The notes under the pieces were generated by a model. That model made no database searches. It saw nothing but the letters and a program-made list of their open reading frames with translations, and was not told the origin of the DNA. Shown here piece by piece: positions 50,281-59,900 of a stretch of 64,000 nucleotides of DNA (its first letter is position 1; each line of letters starts with the position of its first letter). This DNA comes from Paenibacillus faecalis (GTDB lineage Bacteria > Bacillota > Bacilli > Paenibacillales > Paenibacillaceae), in NCBI RefSeq assembly GCF_900289175.1, contig NZ_LT985747.1, positions 112,506 to 176,505 on the forward strand, written 5' to 3'. Made by a program: the position numbers and the translations under genes.

Positions 50281-51405
50281 TTGCTTAAGTTTGATCACGT
50301 TTCTAAAGTGTATGAAGGCGGAACAATTGCAGTCAATAATATAAATCTGGATATAAAAAGCGGGGAATTCATTGTATTCATCGGACCAAGTGGATGTGGA
50401 AAAACAACGACCATGAAGATGATTAACCGGTTAATTGAGACATCAAAAGGCAGCATCTACATCAATAATGAAAACATTAAAGATAAAGATGAAGTCGAGC
50501 TGAGAAGGTCCATTGGGTATGTCATTCAGCAAATCGGTTTATTCCCTCATATGACCATTGCCGAAAATATTTCATTGGTTCCCAAACTGCTGAACTGGCC
50601 TGCTGATAAACGTCGTGCACGCGCAGAAGAATTGCTAAAGCTGGTGGATATGAGTCCTGAATATTTAGATCGTTATCCAAATGAATTAAGTGGCGGTCAA
50701 CAACAGCGTATCGGGGTATTACGTGCACTTGCTGCTGATCCGCCACTTATTTTAATGGATGAGCCATTCGGAGCGTTGGACCCTATTACAAGAGACAGCC
50801 TGCAGGATGAGTTTAAAAAGCTACAGCAATCCCTTGGTAAAACGATCGTTTTCGTTACCCATGACATGGATGAAGCCATTAAGCTGGCTGATCGTATCGT
50901 GATCATGCGCAATGGAGAAATCGTTCAAGTCGGTACGCCAGAAGAAATCCTAAGCAATCCGGCCGATGATTTTGTAGAAGAATTTATTGGAAAGCATCGC
51001 CTGATCGAATCCAGACCAACACTTCAGACGGTAGCTCAAATTATGAATGAAGATCCTATTACAATCAGCGAAGACAATACCATTTCAGAAGCTATAAAAA
51101 TCATGAAAAACCGCAAAGTGGATTCCTTGTTGGTGGTCGATCATGACAATGTGCTTAAAGGTATGATTGATATTGAAATGATTGAACAAAACAGACGAAA
51201 ACAAGGCCATGTTAATCAAATTATGCAGACCGATATTTATAAAGTGAAGCAAAATGCGCTTCTGCGCGATACGGTTCGCAGAATTTTACGTAACGGATTT
51301 CGCTATGTTCCTGTAGTCGATGAGAAGGACAGGCTTACCGGAATCGTGACACGCGCCAGCTTGGCAAATATTGTTTATGATTCCATTTGGGGGAATGATG
51401 AATAA
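50281..51405 (+). CDS. opuCA: OpuCA, glycine betaine/choline ABC transporter ATPase with CBS domains
   Basis: A 374-residue ATPase. Walker A is GPSGCGKTT, signature LSGGQQQR, Walker B LILMDEPFGALDP, H-loop VTHDMDEA. Two CBS domains (about 255-370; MNEDPITISEDNTISEAIK and MQTDIYKVKQNALLRDTVR) act as ionic-strength or nucleotide sensors in this family. It energises uptake of compatible solutes under osmotic stress. It begins at TTG 50281 with AAAGGGGG upstream; no ATG is near. First gene of opuCABCD. Confidence 0.94.
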   Translation: MLKFDHVSKVYEGGTIAVNNINLDIKSGEFIVFIGPSGCGKTTTMKMINRLIETSKGSIYINNENIKDKDEVELRRSIGYVIQQIGLFPHMTIAENISLVPKLLNWPADKRRARAEELLKLVDMSPEYLDRYPNELSGGQQQRIGVLRALAADPPLILMDEPFGALDPITRDSLQDEFKKLQQSLGKTIVFVTHDMDEAIKLADRIVIMRNGEIVQVGTPEEILSNPADDFVEEFIGKHRLIESRPTLQTVAQIMNEDPITISEDNTISEAIKIMKNRKVDSLLVVDHDNVLKGMIDIEMIEQNRRKQGHVNQIMQTDIYKVKQNALLRDTVRRILRNGFRYVPVVDEKDRLTGIVTRASLANIVYDSIWGNDE

Positions 51406-51460
51406 TGACAGGAAATACATCGAATTGATATGAAGTGTACCATACGAAGGAAGTGATCAT

Positions 51461-52114
51461 TTGGAGACATTACGAACGTTTTTTGCTGAATATGGCGACC
51501 AATTATTGTTTAAAACATGGGAACACCTTTATATTTCACTAATATCGATTTCTCTTGGCATTCTTGTTGCTGTTCCGCTTGGAATCGCGTTAACGCGCAT
51601 TCCCAAAGTAGCTGATAAATTTATTTCATTCGTCGGGATCATTCAAACATTCCCTACCTTGGCGATATTAGCCTTTTTTATTCCTCTTTTGGGCATTGGA
51701 AAGGTTCCGGCCATTACGGCTCTGTTTATCTACTCTCTCCTCCCCATTCTTCGCAATACCTATACAGGAGTTTGCAACCTGAATAAAAGTCTTCTGGAAG
51801 CAGGTCGTGGTATGGGAATGACAGGTTGGGAACGAATCCGAATGGTAGAGATCCCCTTGGCCATTCCCGTTATTATGGCAGGTATAAGGTTATCGACTGT
51901 TTATTTAATCGGATGGGCAACACTTGCATCGTACATCGGCGCAGGCGGCTTAGGAGATTTTATTTTTGATGGACTAAACTTGTTCAAACCCGAATTCATA
52001 CTTGCAGGAGCCATTCCAGCTACTTTACTTGCTTTGATTGTCGACTATTTGTTTGGACGTTTAGAGGAACGTTTAACTCCTAAAGGAATCCGAATTTCAT
52101 CAGAGGCCGCCTAG
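51461..52114 (+). CDS. opuCB: OpuCB, betaine/choline ABC permease
   Basis: A 217-residue OpuBD-type permease with about six helices; the EAA loop is [40 protein letters not shown] is the family's central motif. TTG 51461 start after GAAGGAAGTGATCAT. It pairs with OpuCD. Confidence 0.94.
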   Translation: METLRTFFAEYGDQLLFKTWEHLYISLISISLGILVAVPLGIALTRIPKVADKFISFVGIIQTFPTLAILAFFIPLLGIGKVPAITALFIYSLLPILRNTYTGVCNLNKSLLEAGRGMGMTGWERIRMVEIPLAIPVIMAGIRLSTVYLIGWATLASYIGAGGLGDFIFDGLNLFKPEFILAGAIPATLLALIVDYLFGRLEERLTPKGIRISSEAA

Positions 52115-52131
52115 AAAGGAGGAGCCGCATT

Positions 52132-53052
52132 TTGTTGAAAGTAACACGAAAAAAACTGCTTATTATTCCGGTTATTCTGTCGCTAGTTCTATTCAGTGGA
52201 TGCTCTTTGCCCGGACTTAGCGGATCATCTAAAAACACCATTAAAATCGGAGCAATGAACACCTCAGAATCCATGACAGTTGCCTATATCATTAAACAAC
52301 TCATTGAACATAAGACGGATTATGACGCTGAAATCATCGGGAATATGGGTTCTTCCATCGTTCAGCATCACGCACTTTACCAAGGGGAAGTCGACATCAC
52401 TTCAACCCGATATACGGGAACGGACTTGCCCGGTACGTTGAAGATGGACCTTGTTACCGATAAAGATGAAGCTTTAAATATTGTACAGCGTGAGTTTGAA
52501 AAGCGTTTTGACCAAACTTGGTTTGATCCATATGGATTTGAAAACTCCTACGCATTTACCGTAACGAGTGAGTTGGCTAAAGAAAAGAATTTAAAGAAAG
52601 TTTCGGACATTAAGCCTTATGCATCTGAGCTTCGGTTAGGAGTAGATAACTCTTGGCTGAATCGGGAAGGAGACGGCTATCAAGGCTTTGTTAAACAATA
52701 CGGATTTGAATTCGGAAAAACATATCCCATGCAAATCGGGCTCGTTTACCAAGCAGTAGCGAATGGTGAAATGGATGTCGTATTAGCATATACAACGGAT
52801 GGACGGATTGAAGCATTCGATCTTGTCAATCTGGAAGATGACAAAAACTTTTTCCCGCCTTATGACGCTTCTCCGGTAGCGCGAAACGACGCGTTGGAAA
52901 AGTATCCCGAAGTGCGTGATGTGCTTGAATCTTTAGCTGGAAAAATTGATGAAGAAACGATGAGATTGATGAACTATGAAGCCGATGTAAAAATGAAAGA
53001 ACCTTATGTCGTTGCCAAGGAGTTTCTTGAAAAGAACAATTACTTTGAGTGA
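52132..53052 (+). CDS. opuCC: OpuCC, betaine/choline-binding lipoprotein
   Basis: A 306-residue substrate-binding protein. The lipobox is LVLFSGCSL (Cys24). The OpuAC-type fold shows IKIGAMNTSESMTVAYIIKQ, DITSTRYTGTDLPG, DPYGFENSYAFTV and YTTDGRIEAFDLVNLED, with Tyr/Phe residues that cage the quaternary ammonium group. TTG 52132 after AAAGGAGGAGCCGCATT; a second TTG follows. Confidence 0.94.
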   Translation: MLKVTRKKLLIIPVILSLVLFSGCSLPGLSGSSKNTIKIGAMNTSESMTVAYIIKQLIEHKTDYDAEIIGNMGSSIVQHHALYQGEVDITSTRYTGTDLPGTLKMDLVTDKDEALNIVQREFEKRFDQTWFDPYGFENSYAFTVTSELAKEKNLKKVSDIKPYASELRLGVDNSWLNREGDGYQGFVKQYGFEFGKTYPMQIGLVYQAVANGEMDVVLAYTTDGRIEAFDLVNLEDDKNFFPPYDASPVARNDALEKYPEVRDVLESLAGKIDEETMRLMNYEADVKMKEPYVVAKEFLEKNNYFE

Positions 53053-53073
53053 TAAGCGAGAGAAGGTGATATT

Positions 53074-53721
53074 TTGCAAACATTAACCGAATTATGGAAC
53101 TACTATGCACAAAACTACTCCTATGTGTGGGAAGAGTTTTATAGACATTTTCTAATGTCTGCCTACGGTGTTCTGTTTGCTGCCATTGTCGGTATTCCGA
53201 TTGGCATTTTCATTGCCAGACACGCCAAATTAAGCCATTGGGTATTTTCCATCACTAACGTCATCCAAACGATTCCATCATTAGCGATGTTAGCCGTCCT
53301 GATGCTTGTCATGGGACTTGGACCAAATACAGTTGTTACTTCTTTATTTCTATACTCCCTGTTACCCATCATCCGCAACACGTATACGGGAATACGCAGT
53401 GTGGATCACGCGTTAATTGAATCAGGCCGCGGAATGGGCATGACCAAGTTTCAATTGCTGCGTATGGTTGAGTTGCCGCTTTCTCTGTCCGTCATCATGG
53501 CTGGACTAAGAACGGCCTTAGTCATCAGCATCAGTATTGCAACCATCGGCGCCTTTATTGGCGCTGGAGGTTTAGGTGCTATTATCATCCGTGGAACGAA
53601 CGTCACAGACGGGACAGCTATTATTTTAGCGGGTGCTATACCGACTGCTTTAATGGCTGTAGTGGCCGACTTAGGTATGGGTTGGCTCGAAAAGCGCCTT
53701 GCACCGCAAGGCAGTAAATAA
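53074..53721 (+). CDS. opuCD: OpuCD, betaine/choline ABC permease
   Basis: A 215-residue permease, similar in sequence to OpuCB: NVIQTIPSLAMLAVLMLVMG and the EAA loop ALIESGRGMGMTKFQLLRM. It starts at TTG 53074 after AGAAGGTGATATT. Last gene of the operon; a terminator follows. Confidence 0.94.
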   Translation: MQTLTELWNYYAQNYSYVWEEFYRHFLMSAYGVLFAAIVGIPIGIFIARHAKLSHWVFSITNVIQTIPSLAMLAVLMLVMGLGPNTVVTSLFLYSLLPIIRNTYTGIRSVDHALIESGRGMGMTKFQLLRMVELPLSLSVIMAGLRTALVISISIATIGAFIGAGGLGAIIIRGTNVTDGTAIILAGAIPTALMAVVADLGMGWLEKRLAPQGSK

Positions 53722-53743
53722 ATATTGAACAAGCGATATAAGA

Positions 53744-53788
53744 AGACAGTCCCCGGTCCATTCGACCTTTTTGGGACTGCCTTTTTTA
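53744..53788 (+). terminator. Terminator of opuC
   Basis: AG-CAGTCCC pairs with GGGACTGCCT around a GGTC/GACC inner stem, then six Ts. Its right flank overlaps the stop of the minus-strand GH18 gene. Confidence 0.85.
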
Positions 53789-55408
53789 TATCGCGTGATG
53801 AAATGAATAGCTCTTGTACCGCTTCATATTCCAAATAGCTTGCCACACATCCGGGGTTTCTGATCCTGGATACCAATAAGCAACTCCGGCGATATGCCGA
53901 TCCTCGATCATACTGTGCTTCATGGACAAGGACCGGGCATCCTCGGTCCAGATTTTGCGCTGTATTCCCAAACGTGTGTACTCCGCCTCATATTGCTGGA
54001 CAGTCTCATTCCATACGAGCGAAGATGAATGTTGGCGTATGCGTCTTCCCTGCTCGATCAAACTGATGTCCTCTGAACCTGCACTCGGATGCAGCTTCCA
54101 CTCCCGGGTGTACAGCGGAAGAGCGATCACGGTTTTAGAGGCTGGAACCTGAGTTAAAAGTTTATCTGTTGCAAAGGTCAGCCACGGCAATGAAGATACC
54201 GACCCAGCTATTGGCGCACCGCCCCAGTGCTCATCATATCCCATGAGTACTACGTAATCAGCATATTTACCCAAAGCCTCGTAATCGAAAGCGGCTGTCC
54301 AGTCCGATCCGAAGTCTGGAGATACATCGATTGAAGTTACAGCCCCCAGCCGTTTAATCTCAGCAGACAACTCCCGGATAAAAGCCGTTAAATATTCGCG
54401 ATCCTCAGGCATCACATTTTCAAAATCCACATTAATACCGTCTAGGTCATACTTCACAACATAACCCGCCAGCGTATTTACAACGAAGCGTCTGGTCTTT
54501 CTATCACTTAACATTTGATGGGTCGCTACTGCATTCGAACGATTTCCAATCATTCCCCATACTTCACGGCCGTTAAGCTTGGCCCATTCCAGCAGCTCCT
54601 GATCGGTTTGGTCCGAGACAGTCCCATCGCTCTCGATATAGTACCAACGTGGCACAAGGATATTCAACCCAGCAGATTTGGCATATGAAATGTACTGCTC
54701 TGCTGTTCCGTTATATAGCCAGCCCATCTGTATGCCTGAACCTGACGGATCATATTTTGCATCCAGAACATTCAACACATTGCCGGAACTTAAAACTCTG
54801 TCCAGCAGCACCGCGGTCTCTTCCCGGGTTATCGGATCATGGGGACGAAAGAGCCCCTCGCTTCCTTGCATCCATCCTACCGCTGTGGCTGCTCCAACTT
54901 CGTACCTTGCCCAAGACGCAAGCTTGTCCGAGTCTTTATATCGGGACGCTGCAGCTGCATCTTGGCCACTTGCATCCAGCTTCATGGCACGAACGATCAT
55001 TACAGCGGCTTCCTGCCTTGTCACGGGGTCCATCGGTTTAAACAACCGGTCTCCTTTACCGCGAACGATTCCTAGATTGGTCCCGCTATGAACCCAGCCA
55101 TAATACCAAGCCTGGATCGGAACATCTCGATATGCTGGCAGATCATTTTGTACCGGCTCCATCTTTAAAAATCTCCCAAGCATCGCCGTAAATTCTGCTC
55201 GGGTGATACTTTCCCGCGGCAGAAAAGCCCCAGCGCCATTTCCATTTATGATCCCTCTCTTGGCCAGGCGAACAATCGCTTCTTTCGCATAGCTTTCAGA
55301 GATATCATGAAAAACGGGTTGGCTTGGGGCCTTCTTCGCCTCCACCGGAGTAGATCCACTCGAAAGAAAGATCAAACACACCAATAGAGACAGCACATAT
55401 TTATTCAC
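53786..55408 (-). CDS. S-layer-anchored GH18 glycosidase (3 SLH domains)
   Basis: About 540 residues. A signal peptide (LSLLVCLIFLSSGSTPVEA) is followed by three SLH domains at about 33-210 (GNGAGAFLPRESITRAEF, FKPMDPVTRQEAAVMI, FRPHDPITREETAVLL), which bind pyruvylated secondary wall polymer. The GH18 barrel runs from about 225. The catalytic strand is DLDGINVDFEN with the acid Glu, plus YVVLMGYDEHWGG and AGVAYWYPGSE. This is the YaaH/chitinase-like branch acting on GlcNAc polymers or spore wall. Start: GTG 55408 has GAGG 7 nt upstream; GTG 55414 abuts it. Confidence 0.92.
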   Translation of the reverse strand: MNKYVLSLLVCLIFLSSGSTPVEAKKAPSQPVFHDISESYAKEAIVRLAKRGIINGNGAGAFLPRESITRAEFTAMLGRFLKMEPVQNDLPAYRDVPIQAWYYGWVHSGTNLGIVRGKGDRLFKPMDPVTRQEAAVMIVRAMKLDASGQDAAAASRYKDSDKLASWARYEVGAATAVGWMQGSEGLFRPHDPITREETAVLLDRVLSSGNVLNVLDAKYDPSGSGIQMGWLYNGTAEQYISYAKSAGLNILVPRWYYIESDGTVSDQTDQELLEWAKLNGREVWGMIGNRSNAVATHQMLSDRKTRRFVVNTLAGYVVKYDLDGINVDFENVMPEDREYLTAFIRELSAEIKRLGAVTSIDVSPDFGSDWTAAFDYEALGKYADYVVLMGYDEHWGGAPIAGSVSSLPWLTFATDKLLTQVPASKTVIALPLYTREWKLHPSAGSEDISLIEQGRRIRQHSSSLVWNETVQQYEAEYTRLGIQRKIWTEDARSLSMKHSMIEDRHIAGVAYWYPGSETPDVWQAIWNMKRYKSYSFHHAI

Positions 55409-55509
55409 AAGCACGCCTCAATTCTTTCGTCAATATACATACATCAGCATATCAGACGAAGGAGATTGGAAGCATTAAGTATTTGTTGGAAATTGATCAG
55501 CGTGCTGAT

Positions 55510-57468
55510 TTACGACTTGGAGACGAGAATGACGGTGCCGATTCCGCTAACTTTTAATGCATGATCATTCAGGCTTTCAACCCATTCCTCTCCAAATAAC
55601 AACTGCCAGGAGCCCAGCTCCGGAAGTTTCACTTCAACCGCTGCTCTGCCTGCATAATGCAGCACATACAAATGCTTATCAGGATCTCCATTCGCATGAT
55701 CACGAATCGTGAAAGCAACGGCATGCTCAGGCGCTTCTTCGAAGAATAAATGCTTTCGTATTTCATCCGCACTTGTCATCCGGAAAGCCGGATGCTCCTT
55801 GCGAATCTGGATCAGCTGGCGAATGAACTGAGTACCTTCCTTATGTTCAGCCGCCTGATCCCAGTCCAATCGGTTCACTTCATCTCCGGATTTATAACTG
55901 TTCTCATCCCCGCCTTTGGTGCGGTAAAATTCTTGTCCAGCATGAAGGAAGGAAATCCCTTGACTGGTCAAAGTCATGGATGAAGCCAACCGGTGCATCG
56001 CTCGCCGAAGCTCATCACTCTCTCCCTCGGTAGACAGGACAATTTTATCCCAAAGGGTGTGATTATCATGACATTCTACATAATTTACCGTCTGGTCAGG
56101 CTCCATTGCAAATGAATTTATTTCATCGTTATAAGGAATACCGCCAGCAATCCCCGACATGACGAGGGATTCAAAAGCTTTTCCAGAGCTTATAAAGCCT
56201 TTCTTTTCGTAAACAAAAATATCCCCTTTAACAGCATCCCGAAACTCATCATTAAAATGAGCGATTCTTGGCATTTTAGCGGCATGCAGCTGATTGGCCC
56301 GTTCATCCGGTGCAAGCTCGGTTGCCATATTCCAGCCCTCGCCGATCATCATAATGGAAGGATCGATCTTGTCGAGCTCCTTGCGAATTTCATTCAGCGT
56401 TTGTATATCCATCAGACCCATCAGGTCGAATCGGAAGCCGTCGATATGATATTCCTGAACCCAATGCAAAATGGAATCAATTATAAATTTACGCATCATC
56501 GGTCTTTCACTTGCCGTATCATTTCCGCATCCAGATCCGTTTGAAAACTTGCCGTCTGCTGTATAGCGAAGATAGTAACCCGGAACGAGCTTCGTGAAAT
56601 TGACAAGATAACCGTCATACACATGGTTGTACACGACATCCATAATGACCCGAATCCCTTCGTCATGCAGCGTCTGGATCAGCTGCTTCAGCTCCCGGAT
56701 ACGCACATCCGGCCGATAAGGATCGGTAGCATAGGAACCTTCCGGCACATTATAGTTCTTCGGATCATATCCCCAGTTGTACTGAGGCTCGTGCAATCGG
56801 GTCTCATCTACACTTTCCGTAGCATAGTCATAAAATGGGAGCAGTTGAACATGCGTTACACCGAGATTTTTAAGATGATCCAGCCCTGTCACAATATTGT
56901 CTTTGCCACGGGTTCCTTTTTCAGTCAGACCGAGATACTTCCCTTTGTTCTGCACACCACTGCCGTCATGTATCGTATAATCCCGAATATGCGCTTCATA
57001 AATAATAGCGTCCACTGCATTCCCGAACTTGGGCTTATCCTGGGTCCAGCGCTCAGGATCGGTATTTGCCAAATCTATAATTGCAGCACGGTCTCCGTTT
57101 ACACCAACGGCTTTCGCATAAGGATCAACGGCTTCATTCCACTGGCTGCCGACCCGAACAACATATGTATAAAATTTCCCCGCCATATCGCCTTCAACAT
57201 GAGCGATCCAAGTGCCCTTCACATCCCGCTGCATCGGAATCTTTGTACCCTCAGGGCTATTCCAATCCTCGTAGAGCATAACAAAGGCTTCACTCGCTGT
57301 AGGAGCCCATAAACGAAACTTTGAGCTGGCAGGCGAATAATGGAGTCCCAAATCCGAACCGTCATAGTAAAAAACTTGATCAAACTCCTCTGAAAATACC
57401 GAAATCCCTCCGGTTACAGAAAGATCTCCGTAATCGATTGTGACATTGCTTTCTTTTTGTACTGACAT
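55510..57468 (-). CDS. pulA: Type I pullulanase (CBM48-GH13)
   Basis: A 652-residue cytosolic enzyme that cleaves alpha-1,6 links in pullulan, glycogen and limit dextrins. An N-terminal CBM48 domain is about 50-150 (HYSPASSKFRLWAPTASEAF). The type I hallmark YNWGYDPKNYNVPEGSY is present. GH13 regions: VMDVVYNHV, GFRFDLMGL (nucleophile Asp), MIGEGW (acid Glu) and NYVECHDNHTL. No signal peptide. I start it at ATG 57468 (GGAG 8 nt upstream); the GTG at 57477 is inside that site. It follows the DUF4129 gene by 12 nt and is probably cotranscribed with the MoxR set. Confidence 0.95.
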   Translation of the reverse strand: MSVQKESNVTIDYGDLSVTGGISVFSEEFDQVFYYDGSDLGLHYSPASSKFRLWAPTASEAFVMLYEDWNSPEGTKIPMQRDVKGTWIAHVEGDMAGKFYTYVVRVGSQWNEAVDPYAKAVGVNGDRAAIIDLANTDPERWTQDKPKFGNAVDAIIYEAHIRDYTIHDGSGVQNKGKYLGLTEKGTRGKDNIVTGLDHLKNLGVTHVQLLPFYDYATESVDETRLHEPQYNWGYDPKNYNVPEGSYATDPYRPDVRIRELKQLIQTLHDEGIRVIMDVVYNHVYDGYLVNFTKLVPGYYLRYTADGKFSNGSGCGNDTASERPMMRKFIIDSILHWVQEYHIDGFRFDLMGLMDIQTLNEIRKELDKIDPSIMMIGEGWNMATELAPDERANQLHAAKMPRIAHFNDEFRDAVKGDIFVYEKKGFISSGKAFESLVMSGIAGGIPYNDEINSFAMEPDQTVNYVECHDNHTLWDKIVLSTEGESDELRRAMHRLASSMTLTSQGISFLHAGQEFYRTKGGDENSYKSGDEVNRLDWDQAAEHKEGTQFIRQLIQIRKEHPAFRMTSADEIRKHLFFEEAPEHAVAFTIRDHANGDPDKHLYVLHYAGRAAVEVKLPELGSWQLLFGEEWVESLNDHALKVSGIGTVILVSKS

Positions 57469-57480
57469 GTTGCCCACTCC

Positions 57481-58785
57481 TTATTGATGTTTAAGCTCCT
57501 TGAGGCTGTCTTGCATCTCCTCATCGGTAATCGTACGATGTCCGTAACGAGCTTGTTCGTATAGATGAATAAATTTTTCTGACATCGGTTCCTCGGCTTT
57601 ACCCCACGCTTTCAGGTCCTGCCCGGTTTCTCTGGGTGTACGAGACTTGTTCCATTGATATCCTTGCTGTATTTTACGAATCAATATCTTTCGATATAGC
57701 TTTCTTATTCTGGCTGCATTATGATCGGGTTCACCGTTTCTTTCAGATGATTCACTTCCACGCACTCTGTTGAGCAAACGTTTGAACCGATGAATCGCCT
57801 TCTCATGCTCAATTTCTGTTTCTTCATCCACGTAGCCGAGCAAAGCTTCATTGTTCGGTGACCTTGACATTAAACGGTTCATCCAGACAGATATTTTTCT
57901 AAGCAAGTTTGGAAGTGATCGGGCGAAACGATACAACAAAAATAGGATCAGAACTGTAACGATCACGTAAAAAACATAAAGTGCCAGTTGCTCGATGAAC
58001 TCCATCCATGCTGGCGGTGACGCTGCTTCCTCGGAAAAAGGCAGATTGCCGACTTCCGGAAGATTCTCTCGAGGCGGTTCATGGACTTCGGGAGTTGAAT
58101 TAAACAGTCCCGCAAACCAGGAGGCAATCATTTTTCCTAATGCAGAAAGCCACTGCTGCAATTGAGGGATTAAAACGATCACGCCTATGATGAGCAGCAA
58201 AGCAACAATCATCCCCCTGTTTTGCTGAAGCACTCGCCGTTCGATGACGGGGCCTTCTGAGCCGGGAATGGACTGTTCTTCAACAGAATTACGATTCACA
58301 ATGAACAAAGTAACGATGAGTGCCAGGGCACCTGCCACAGTTAAAATAGAAAAATACGGATCAAACGAAGGGGCAAAGCTCAATACAAAACTGCTTCCGC
58401 CATATGCGATCAACCCGATCAAGTAATAGTGCCCAGGAAACAGGGTGTACCAGCTGATATGTTCCATTCGGCCTCCCCGATAGAACGCCGTTATAAAGCT
58501 CGGAACCGCTACGAATAGAGCGAGAGATAGGCCAAAGAGCGACATAGATACCAAAACGCCTATAACGCACGCCCAAAAGGCCAGCTTGAAGTATGTGTTT
58601 AATCTGAATAACCGGCTGGCTGCAAATCCTCCTGCATATCCGAAGATGAGCACGATCAGCCATACAATCATGTATGATTGACTAAAAAGATACGCCATCG
58701 GGATGTACAGGATTGGAAAAAACAACAAACACTCAACCACGCCCTGCCCCATCGCCCGAGGCAAATCCCTGAACAAGGATTTCAT
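57481..58785 (-). CDS. Membrane protein with C-terminal DUF4129, YebA-like but without transglutaminase core
   Basis: A 434-residue protein. It has about six N-terminal helices (1-150), further helices (about 188-210 and 262-290), and a cytosolic C-terminal DUF4129 (AARIRKLYRKILIRKIQQGY, then TPRETGQDL and FIHLYEQARYG). In B. subtilis the third gene of such a set, yebA, also carries a transglutaminase domain between the helices. That domain, with its Cys-His-Asp triad, is absent here; only a short Pro/Glu-rich stretch occupies the place. Overlaps the DUF58 gene by 4 nt. Confidence 0.8.
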   Translation of the reverse strand: MKSLFRDLPRAMGQGVVECLLFFPILYIPMAYLFSQSYMIVWLIVLIFGYAGGFAASRLFRLNTYFKLAFWACVIGVLVSMSLFGLSLALFVAVPSFITAFYRGGRMEHISWYTLFPGHYYLIGLIAYGGSSFVLSFAPSFDPYFSILTVAGALALIVTLFIVNRNSVEEQSIPGSEGPVIERRVLQQNRGMIVALLLIIGVIVLIPQLQQWLSALGKMIASWFAGLFNSTPEVHEPPRENLPEVGNLPFSEEAASPPAWMEFIEQLALYVFYVIVTVLILFLLYRFARSLPNLLRKISVWMNRLMSRSPNNEALLGYVDEETEIEHEKAIHRFKRLLNRVRGSESSERNGEPDHNAARIRKLYRKILIRKIQQGYQWNKSRTPRETGQDLKAWGKAEEPMSEKFIHLYEQARYGHRTITDEEMQDSLKELKHQ

Positions 58786-59885
58786 ATCGCTGCCACCTTC
58801 CTTTTCAGGCCCGGCTCCTGCAAAATCGTAACTTGAACCCGGTGTCCCTCCTCCTTAAAACGGTCCAGCATCGATTGCAGACGATCGTTCATATAGGTGC
58901 TCAGCACCAAGATATCATGATTTCCATCCAACCGATGAAGTTCCTGTTCCAAATAATCGTGAAAAGAGAGTATGCGGCTTAACTCCAATTTTGCAAGTGA
59001 TTCATAGATCAACTCCAGCTGTTCATTTCCCCCGGAGACTGGTATATCGATAAATTCAGTTGCTTCTTCCATACTTCCGTTAGAGCCAAGTCCTAATTCC
59101 ATCCCCTGTGACAATAGATGAGAGGCTATGCCTGCCGCTAAACGAATTCCGTATTCAACCGGTTCAGGGCGGGTAGCTTTGCTCCACATCAACTCATGAT
59201 CTTCAATGTTCAAATACAGCTTAATCCGATAGTCTGCCGTTGCATCTCGCCTGTGAACCTGCAGAGATCCGCTTCGGGCGGTCGCTTTCCAGTTTATATT
59301 GTTTAAGGGATCACCGTCCAGGTATTCTCTGGTTCCTGATCGAAGGAACGGGTCCTCCACAATCCATCTCTTGACAATCATATCTCCCATCCAGGTCTGT
59401 ACTGGCAAACTCATTTCAGATATATCGAGCGGCTCAGGGTAAACAACCAGCTTACCATCCAGGGGAAAACTTCGAACCACCTTGTGATAGCTAATAAGAT
59501 CACCTGAGGTCATGGATACCGTGCCTAATCGGTACACGCCCCGCTCAGCTGCCGTCACATCATGTCTTCTGACTATTTTCGTCCATGGCTGCAAGCTGAA
59601 AAAGCTTTTGTGATTCTGGTTATACTGTCCTTCACTAATATCCAAATTGCGTTGACCCCGAAAGATGATTCCCATGCGGAACTGCGACTCTACCCGAAGC
59701 CATGGTACGGGAAGAAGCTTACGATTTTCAATGACTTCGATCAACTCTAGCGATTCGCCCTCGAAACAGGTTGATACTTTAAATGCGCGGTTATATGTCA
59801 GCTTGCGAAGAGCAAACCGTCGAAACAACCCTGCCTGCACCAAAAGAACCACCGCAGCGACCAGAAGAATCCAATATGCTCCCAT
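58782..59885 (-). CDS. DUF58-domain membrane protein
   Basis: A 367-residue protein. A first helix (ILLVAAVVLLVQAGLF) is followed by a beta domain. The DUF58 signature is FLRSGTREYLDGDPLNNINW with KATARSGSLQVHR. These proteins accompany MoxR ATPases and may be folded or loaded by them. AGGAGGAAAGAAAGCTT before ATG 59885. Confidence 0.9.
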   Translation of the reverse strand: MGAYWILLVAAVVLLVQAGLFRRFALRKLTYNRAFKVSTCFEGESLELIEVIENRKLLPVPWLRVESQFRMGIIFRGQRNLDISEGQYNQNHKSFFSLQPWTKIVRRHDVTAAERGVYRLGTVSMTSGDLISYHKVVRSFPLDGKLVVYPEPLDISEMSLPVQTWMGDMIVKRWIVEDPFLRSGTREYLDGDPLNNINWKATARSGSLQVHRRDATADYRIKLYLNIEDHELMWSKATRPEPVEYGIRLAAGIASHLLSQGMELGLGSNGSMEEATEFIDIPVSGGNEQLELIYESLAKLELSRILSFHDYLEQELHRLDGNHDILVLSTYMNDRLQSMLDRFKEEGHRVQVTILQEPGLKRKVAAI

Positions 59886-59900
59886 AAGCTTTCTTTCCTC

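Noticed and set aside
56623..57312. A 229-codon open frame on the plus strand
   Set aside because: It lies entirely opposite the clearly coding pullulanase gene and shows no family motif; it is a shadow frame.
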